Positions 59,556-64,000 of a stretch of 64,000 bases of DNA are shown piece after piece (the first letter of the stretch is position 1; every line of letters starts with the position of its first letter). A program made the position numbers and the translations under genes. The stretch comes from Fragilariopsis cylindrus CCMP1102 (Eukaryota; Bacillariophyta; Bacillariophyceae; Bacillariales; Bacillariaceae): positions 806,001 through 870,000 of the forward strand of contig FMBT01000289.1 of NCBI GenBank assembly GCA_900095095.1. Direction: 5' to 3'. Below the pieces are notes generated by a model, which worked only from the letters and a program-made list of their open reading frames with translations, had not been told where the DNA came from and did not search any database.

Positions 59556-60244
59556 CGGATCAAAGCGACGATCAGATTAAGAAGGATGTTCAAATAATTT
59601 CTGTAGATGTTCCTTCGGGATGGAATGTTGATGAAGGTGATATGGCAGGTTTAGGGTTCGTTCCAGACATTCTTATTAGTTTAACAGCGCCGAAACTGTG
59701 CTCAAAGCAATTTACAGGACGTCATTACATTGGTGGACGCTTTTTACCCCCCAAAATGGCAAAAAAGTATAATATTCAGGTGAGAAATAAGCAAATGCGT
59801 AGTATATTATATATTATTACTTCGTACATATACGATAGATATGCAGATCTACAAGAAATCAACTCTCTTACTCGATCTCACATCCGATTTCTTTTTATAC
59901 AACAATAGATGCCTCCCTATGAAGGTGTTAGTCAAGTCATGGAAGTCACTCGAAAGCATATCGAAGGTGAGTCAACAAAAAGGAACCTAGCAGAAGATTC
60001 GTGGAAGGAAGAGTATGACGCATATATGGTCGAAAAATATAAGAAACTAGATACTCCTGATACACCCACACCTGCTGTCATGACTGAGAAAAATAATGAC
60101 GACGATGAAAATGTCGGTTCTTCCGACAAAACATCTTGGGAGGAACAATACGCCGAACACTGTGCAGAAAAAGAATCCCAATTGGCTAAAGAGGACGCCA
60201 AGTACAAAGAAGCGGTGCGAAAGGAACATGAACGCTACGAATGA
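58706..60244 (+). CDS. NAD(P)HX epimerase (YjeF_N) with possible plastid presequence, two exons
   Basis: Exons 58706-59779 and 59909-60244 (phase 0), giving 469 residues. The enzyme interconverts S- and R-NAD(P)HX, a repair step for damaged nicotinamide cofactors. The YjeF_N domain covers about 125-370, with IVCGPGNNGGDGLVAARHL at its start and the catalytic VDAIFGFSFQG and VDVPSGW blocks; a Gln11 run interrupts it near 275. The N terminus has a hydrophobic signal (about 18-36) ending near GRAF, a Phe at 40, then Ser-rich sequence, which fits a bipartite plastid presequence; a second Met (MATGYLNA) could give a cytosolic form. The C-terminal ~100 residues are charged and contain two related segments (SWKEEYDAYMVEKY and SWEEQYAEHCAEK). 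No YjeF_C or PNPOx fusion is seen. Confidence 0.82.
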
Positions 60245-60373
60245 CAAACATAAAAGAATAGCCGAACATGTTTTATTGTTATTATTTCTTGTGGGTAGTC
60301 TTAACGGTAATGTAACATAAATTGTATTTTAATACTCATACAATTTTATAATCTATTCAATTCAAATTCAAAT

Positions 60374-62410
60374 TCAATAATCCACAATCGAAGAACCTGG
60401 AATAGTCTCAGGCATAAATGCTCGTATCGATGCGCCACCCCGTTCTGTAACTTGATTATTCAGCAGGCTCAACCAAGTCAAACAACCATCCTTTAAATTT
60501 TTACACAATTCCAACGCTCCAAAGTCTGTAATAGCGTTGTTATTTAAATGCAGTTCTTCAACCTGAGTTAATCCTTGTGATCCCATACTAGAATCGGTTA
60601 TGTTGTTCCTATTTACTGATAAAGACGTTAATGCTTTGTGCGGAAAGGCAGAAGCGAGTTCAATCAGACCGTCATCGCCAATTTGATTGTTGTCCAAATT
60701 CAATCGTCGTAGTGTCGTATTGTGTTTCAGTCCATGCGCTACCTTCATTGCACCAATTTTCGTTATAGAGCAACCCGCCATATATAAAACTTGTATACTT
60801 TTTGAATTCGGTAAGTATTTAGCAATAGCTTCCATATTCTTTTCATCACCAGCATTACAGCAATCCTTTAAATATAATCGCATCACATTAGAAGGTGATG
60901 ATAAGGAAAGTTCAAACAGCGGGATCAAGCTCCGAGTCGTTAATAAACGACCGTTTGCCCATATCGAACGGATTAATGGCGGAGAGGATCGTATGGTTGG
61001 ATCATTCATCAAGGTTTTGACCAAAAACAAAACTTCTTCATTCCCTACTTTCCGTTTACTTAAATTGATACTATGAATATTTCCCTCAAGAAGATTCTGA
61101 ACTAATTTGTCTAACCAATATTCTCGATTTCGTTTGACGTGTTGAGTCCGTGATAGCGACCTTATCGCGTCTGCAGAAATATCTGGATTATCTTCCCATT
61201 GTATATTTTGGAGTGAACATTTTGGGTCACATATTGCCTCAGACATAGCATAAGCTCCACTATCATCGATATGGTTGTTTGATAAATCAATGTTATTCAA
61301 TGATATATTGTACGATACTGAATTTGCTAATAATATCACACCATCTGATCCAATTTGATTTCCAGATAAATCGATATCAGTTAGAATAGCATTCTTTTTG
61401 AAAACCTCCGTTAAATCTTTCGCTCCCTGTATACCAATGTTATTCCATGCTAAGTTAAGATTTAATATTGTACGGTTATCATCTGTAAGTTGATCGAATA
61501 ATATTGATGCAGCGTTCGGACCAATTTGATTATCATTTATATGCAATAATCGGATTGTGTAGTTATGTTTGATTGCAAATGCTAAATATGCCGCTCCCTT
61601 TTCACCTATATTATTCATTCCGATATATAATGATTCAATCGTTCGATTGTTCGTTAACATCCTTGATAAATTTTTCATCCCCAATTGACCAACTGCATTC
61701 GAATTTAGATTTAAAATTTTCAAATTACATATCGATGATGATTCCTCAAGAGCGGTCGCAAGTAACGCAGCCCCTCTTGCTTTGATATTATTATAGGACA
61801 AGTTTAAACATCTCAGTGTAGAATTGGTCGTCAATGCAGGTACGATTGCCTTAATTCCCTTCGTCCCTATTTGGTTATTGGTAAGATTCAGTTTTTGTAG
61901 AACAGTGTTGTTCCGTAGAAGTTGCGCAATAGAATCCCCACTCGAACTACCCAATAAAGTACCAGTGAGATCCAAATGTATCAGACAACTTACGGAGGAT
62001 TGGATTGGTTCGATTAGTTCCTTTAGACCTATGGAAGTGATTGCATTATGGGCTAGATTTAAATACAGTAAAGTTTCATGTTGAACATTTAAAATAGATG
62101 CAATGCATCGAGTTGATTTCGATGTTAAGGAATTATGTGGCAACTCCAAAGCGGACAAATGTATAGATCGATGATATTCAATAAGTAATCGTTCTAATTC
62201 TGGTAGATCTTCATCATGGATGCATTCTTCACAAATTAATTCTTGGATTTCGTTCGTATTATGTCCATTCCTATTGCTGCTTCGTAAGAAATCAAAAATA
62301 TCAGTTGCATTTGATGAGCCCTTGAAGGAACGACGACGACGACGCTTGCTATTGCTATGGCTGTGGCTGGCTTGAGCGCTGCTTCTTGATAACGAGAGAA
62401 AGTTGGACAT
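60374..62410 (-). CDS. Ribonuclease-inhibitor-type leucine-rich repeat protein
   Basis: Single exon, 678 residues. An Arg-rich N terminus (SKRRRRRSFKG) is followed by a short helical part and at least fifteen LRRs of the RNI/NLR type, recognisable from repeated L-x-x-L-x-L-x-x-N-x-I-x-x-x-G-x-x-x-L/I, for example LNLTNNQIGTKGI, LHINDNQIG and IDLSNNHIDDSGA. A break with a divergent helix (about 410-500) separates two arcs. There is no NACHT, TIR or kinase domain. Such free-standing LRR proteins are common in diatoms and act as binding scaffolds; the ligand is unknown. The Arg-rich start could be a nuclear signal. Confidence 0.75.
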   Translation of the reverse strand: MSNFLSLSRSSAQASHSHSNSKRRRRRSFKGSSNATDIFDFLRSSNRNGHNTNEIQELICEECIHDEDLPELERLLIEYHRSIHLSALELPHNSLTSKSTRCIASILNVQHETLLYLNLAHNAITSIGLKELIEPIQSSVSCLIHLDLTGTLLGSSSGDSIAQLLRNNTVLQKLNLTNNQIGTKGIKAIVPALTTNSTLRCLNLSYNNIKARGAALLATALEESSSICNLKILNLNSNAVGQLGMKNLSRMLTNNRTIESLYIGMNNIGEKGAAYLAFAIKHNYTIRLLHINDNQIGPNAASILFDQLTDDNRTILNLNLAWNNIGIQGAKDLTEVFKKNAILTDIDLSGNQIGSDGVILLANSVSYNISLNNIDLSNNHIDDSGAYAMSEAICDPKCSLQNIQWEDNPDISADAIRSLSRTQHVKRNREYWLDKLVQNLLEGNIHSINLSKRKVGNEEVLFLVKTLMNDPTIRSSPPLIRSIWANGRLLTTRSLIPLFELSLSSPSNVMRLYLKDCCNAGDEKNMEAIAKYLPNSKSIQVLYMAGCSITKIGAMKVAHGLKHNTTLRRLNLDNNQIGDDGLIELASAFPHKALTSLSVNRNNITDSSMGSQGLTQVEELHLNNNAITDFGALELCKNLKDGCLTWLSLLNNQVTERGGASIRAFMPETIPGSSIVDY

Positions 62411-62798
62411 ACATATGCTAGTTGCTCCAAGAACCGAAGGATTAAATTATTGTGGTAATAACATTGTATTTTATATACTTTTAAATTTGTTGTAATTGTA
62501 ATGAGGGCAACATTCAAATGTTAATTGTAGTTAGATTTTTTAATTTTTATCAAGTTAGTAAGATTCAATTCGAAGAAAAAAACGTCTGTGCGTCCGTCAC
62601 AAGGATGGCGCGAGAACCCTTTATTCGATTATGATCTACGAAGTTCATCGAGATAGCGAAAATGAAGAAAGCATGATCATTAAAGGATTGATTTCGAAAG
62701 GAATGAGAAACATAACAAAGCTCCAAGACCAAACGAACATACTGACTGTATTACAACAATAATAATAATAATATTATACACAAAAATAAACTATCACG
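62411..62798. promoter_or_regulatory. Divergent promoter region, LRR protein / p23
   Basis: 388 bp between divergent ATGs. An AAT-repeat lies just before the p23 start (62757-62772). I see no TACTGTA motif. Confidence 0.4.
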
Positions 62799-64000
62799 AT
62801 GTCAACTAATGCAGCACCAATCAAATACGCACAGCGAAAAGATTCCATCTATCTAACAATTGCCCTGGCAGGTCCGTACAAAGTACTCAATAGTAGGAAT
62901 AATTTATTTGTCGCGGATGATATAATATGATACAATGATGTCTTTCGATTGTTGGTGGATGAATGAATAAAGGAACCGTTGGCGTGTCGTGATGTGTTCT
63001 GATGTGTCCTTGTGTGGTGTGGTTCTTGAATCATATCAGTAAAATTTTCGAATATCGTATCTACAATAACATTATGTCCGTCGTCCCCATTTCTTTGGCT
63101 ATGAATTTAAATAAAAACTATGTCTCACGACGAATTCATTTTTATTTTTATTTCTCTCTCTCGCTTTGCACTTTTCTTTTCTTCCAAAAAACAACAACAA
63201 CAAACATTGTGGATAAAATTAAAATTAAATGCCTCATTAATCGCTACAATTATTTAAAATTAAAAAACACACACACACAAACACACGCTCACAGACGTTA
63301 AGGATGAAACTATTGTATTGACTGATACAGAATTAAAATTTGAAGGAACATCTGGAGGAAAAAAGTATGAAGTTAATATTGAATTCTTTAAAAAGGTTGA
63401 TTCTGAAGGATCAACCTACAATGTATTACCACGATCGGTTCAAATGCATATTCTGAAAGATGAGAAAGAGGAAGAAGAATTTTGGACTCGGTTACTGAAA
63501 GACAAAGCATTAGAAAAGAATCAAATTAAGATTGATTGGGACCGGTACGTGGATGAAGATGAAGAAGAGGAAGGATTCGATATGAGTAATATGGATGGTG
63601 GTTCCGGTATGGGTGGACCTCCGGGTGGTGGTATGGGAGGTATGCCAGGTATGGGCGGTATGGGTGGCATGCCAGGTATGGGTGGACCTCCTGGAGGAGG
63701 AGGTATGGGTGGCATGGATATGGAAGGTAAGGATCTATTTTTAAAACGGGAAATTTTACAAAAAACATTGAATTAGATCGAAGTGTACCTAGCGACTCCA
63801 CTCTGCGCATTTTGCCACGTCGTATTTACTTTTGTGTGTGGATCAAATCCAATTGTTCTAAACTTTTCGATTTTATTATTATCATTTTTATATGTTTGAT
63901 TGTCACCTTTTTTTTACTTAGCCTTAATGAAACAGATGGGTGGCATGGGCGGCGGCGGCGGAGCTGGAGGTATGCCAGGTATGGGTGGACCTCCGGGAGG
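62799..64000 (+). CDS. Hsp90 co-chaperone p23 (Sba1), partial, at least three exons
   Basis: Exons 62799-62871, 63295-63726 and 63922 to beyond 64000 (phases 1 and 1); the 3' end lies outside the window. p23 binds ATP-bound Hsp90 and slows its cycle during client maturation. The first exon gives AQRKDSIYLTIAL and the second starts with the joined D-V-K-D, then ETIVLTDTELKFEG, typical of the CS domain. Its end has the F-W-x-R-L block, followed by an acidic linker (VDEDEEEEGFD) and a Gly/Met/Pro-rich tail of GGMPGMGG repeats, which continues into the third exon. The tail is longer and more repetitive than in animal p23 but is a feature of plant and stramenopile forms. The large first intron is 423 bp. 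Confidence 0.9.

Noticed and set aside
1-64000. CRISPR arrays, rRNA and virus-like elements
   Set aside because: No spaced direct repeats of CRISPR type, no rRNA segment and no capsid, integrase or reverse transcriptase motifs were seen.

Overview
The window looks like nuclear DNA of a photosynthetic stramenopile, most likely a pennate diatom. The evidence is: AT-rich intergenic DNA; compact genes with a few short GT-AG introns; long Gln, Asn, Ser and Gly runs; a DUF6824 protein of the kind amplified in diatoms; an N-terminal signal peptide followed by a Phe cleavage motif (secondary-plastid presequence style) on a shikimate-pathway enzyme; and a relic of a piggyBac-like (DDE_Tnp_1_7) transposon of the type common in diatoms. 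The genus is inference only. I saw no tRNA, rRNA, CRISPR array or virus-like element.

Layout. 1-13 kb: a cytochrome b5-domain protein (+), a CDK-like kinase (+), and a very large three-exon DDT/PHD chromatin protein (-). 14-27 kb: spermidine synthase (-, four exons), a Wee1-type kinase (+), a plastid-type dehydroquinate dehydratase/shikimate dehydrogenase (-), ribosomal protein eL31 (+) and a J-domain protein (+). 27-38 kb: a HECT ubiquitin ligase with an IQ motif (-), a decayed piggyBac-like transposon (-), and a cyclic-nucleotide-dependent AGC kinase resembling PKG (-). 38-50 kb: a type II membrane fucosyltransferase-like protein (-), a Nup58-like FG nucleoporin (+), a glutathione S-transferase (+) and a DUF6824 protein (+). 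50-64 kb: a CaMKK-like kinase (-), a cupin/zinc-motif protein (+), the PP2A scaffold subunit A (-), Tim21 (-), NAD(P)HX epimerase (+), a ribonuclease-inhibitor-type LRR protein (-), and the start of p23/Sba1 (+), cut by the window end.

Most genes are unrelated housekeeping or signalling functions arranged as convergent and divergent pairs, with no operon logic. Four protein kinases and a phosphatase scaffold fall in the window, which may be chance. For each spliced gene I placed exon ends on GT/AG borders and checked that phases add up to an open frame; those coordinates are manual predictions.

The most interesting points are: a palindromic 7-mer (TACTGTA/TACAGTA) that recurs in intergenic DNA and often lies 6-150 bp upstream of start codons; an AROM-like shikimate protein that keeps a shikimate-kinase-shaped domain without its P-loop; a cupin fused to a four-cysteine motif and a basic tail; and mirrored FG-repeat blocks at the two ends of the nucleoporin.
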